DNA from: Burkholderiales bacterium
GTDB lineage: Bacteria > Pseudomonadota > Gammaproteobacteria > Burkholderiales > Burkholderiaceae_C
Assembly: GCA_947446855.1 (NCBI GenBank)
Contig: CANFIH010000023.1
Span: 1-35,529, forward strand
Length of the DNA stretch: 35,529 bases
Direction: 5' to 3'
The notes below the pieces were generated by a model that saw only the letters and a list, made by a program, of their open reading frames with translations, was not told the origin of the DNA and searched no databases. Shown here one piece after another: positions 35,338 to 35,529 of the stretch; within the stretch, counting starts at the first letter, position 1; each line of letters begins with the position of its first letter. The position numbers and the translations under genes were made by a program.

Positions 35338-35489
35338 TTTGAAGAAGCACACAAAAATTTCATGCTTTTGTGCGCTGAAACAAGGAGCCAAGGGAAAACC
35401 CTGAGATAATCTAAATCATCAGGAACCTTTTGTTTCTACCAGTTGTCTCCTCGGGTCCTTTCGAAACCTTCAGGTTCAGGGATCCCTTC
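35338..35489 (+). other. Intergenic stretch after phasin 2: 3' UTR or start of a small RNA
   Basis: No open frame of interest. It holds two small hairpins (CACAAAA/TTTTGTG at 35350-35372 and AGGG-AAAA-CCCT at 35391-35402) and a GATAAT (35405-35410) without a good -35. The stretch leads straight into a strong terminator. Confidence 0.4.
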
Positions 35490-35521
35490 AAGGCCTCGTT
35501 GCAAAACGGGGCCTTTTTTTT
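35490..35521 (+). terminator. Intrinsic terminator near the window end
   Basis: An 11-bp stem (AAGGCCTCGTT with one G-T pair) closed by a GCAA tetraloop, followed by eight T. It ends the phasin 2 transcript or a short separate RNA. Confidence 0.88.
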
Positions 35522-35529
35522 GGCTCCGC

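Overview
The window reads as a chromosomal segment of a betaproteobacterium of the order Burkholderiales, most likely Comamonadaceae and close to Rhodoferax, Albidiferax or Polaromonas. This is inferred from the protein families and gene order and was not checked by a search. Pointers are two phasins (polyhydroxybutyrate metabolism), an EarP/EF-P arginine-rhamnosylation pair, a DUF5710 mini-protein and a Liv-type transporter with a fused permease. I see no insertion sequence, prophage, CRISPR array or rRNA. The region looks like ordinary core and near-core genome.

Layout. 1-688 (-) is the N-terminal part of transketolase, cut by the window edge. 754-5690 (-) is a three-gene signalling operon: stand-alone receiver, HDOD-GAF-histidine kinase, then receiver-PAS-GGDEF-EAL. 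5764-9178 (-) is a compact nucleoside-catabolism operon in the order cdd, purine nucleoside phosphorylase, deoC, deoA, and is divergent from an acyl-CoA dehydrogenase (9310-10527, +). 10567-12383 holds a DUF1499 membrane protein, a DUF5710 mini-protein and phasin 1. 12572-18000 (-) holds tRNA-His, ppiD, tRNA-Val, an HU gene, pgsA and uvrC. uvrC is divergent from earP, which is followed by efp (17884-19702, +). 19787-21332 has a small HDOD protein and a secreted TPR-like protein. 21329-24213 is the threonine-degradation pair tdh/kbl with a divergent XRE-cupin regulator. 24229-25101 is a LOG-family protein. 25165-34541 (-) is a nine-gene run of overlapping or tightly spaced genes: thioesterase, nitroreductase, livHM fusion, livG, livF, pncB, 2-hydroxyacid dehydrogenase, rmuC and an MFS transporter. 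Phasin 2 (34786-35337, +) closes the window.

How genes work together. cdd, PNP, deoC and deoA form a route from (deoxy)nucleosides to bases and acetaldehyde plus glyceraldehyde-3-phosphate. EarP rhamnosylates Arg32 of the neighbouring EF-P. Tdh and Kbl turn threonine into glycine and acetyl-CoA, presumably under the adjacent regulator. The two phasins lie 22 kb apart but share a near-identical 15-16 bp operator-like motif, so one PhaR-type repressor probably controls both.

Most notable non-coding signals: (1) a perfect 36-bp palindrome that exactly fills the gap between the divergent uvrC and earP start codons and includes both; (2) three copies of TGCTGC-NN-TGCAACA at the phasin promoters; (3) a TATATCGAA direct repeat with 20-bp period between kbl and its presumed regulator.
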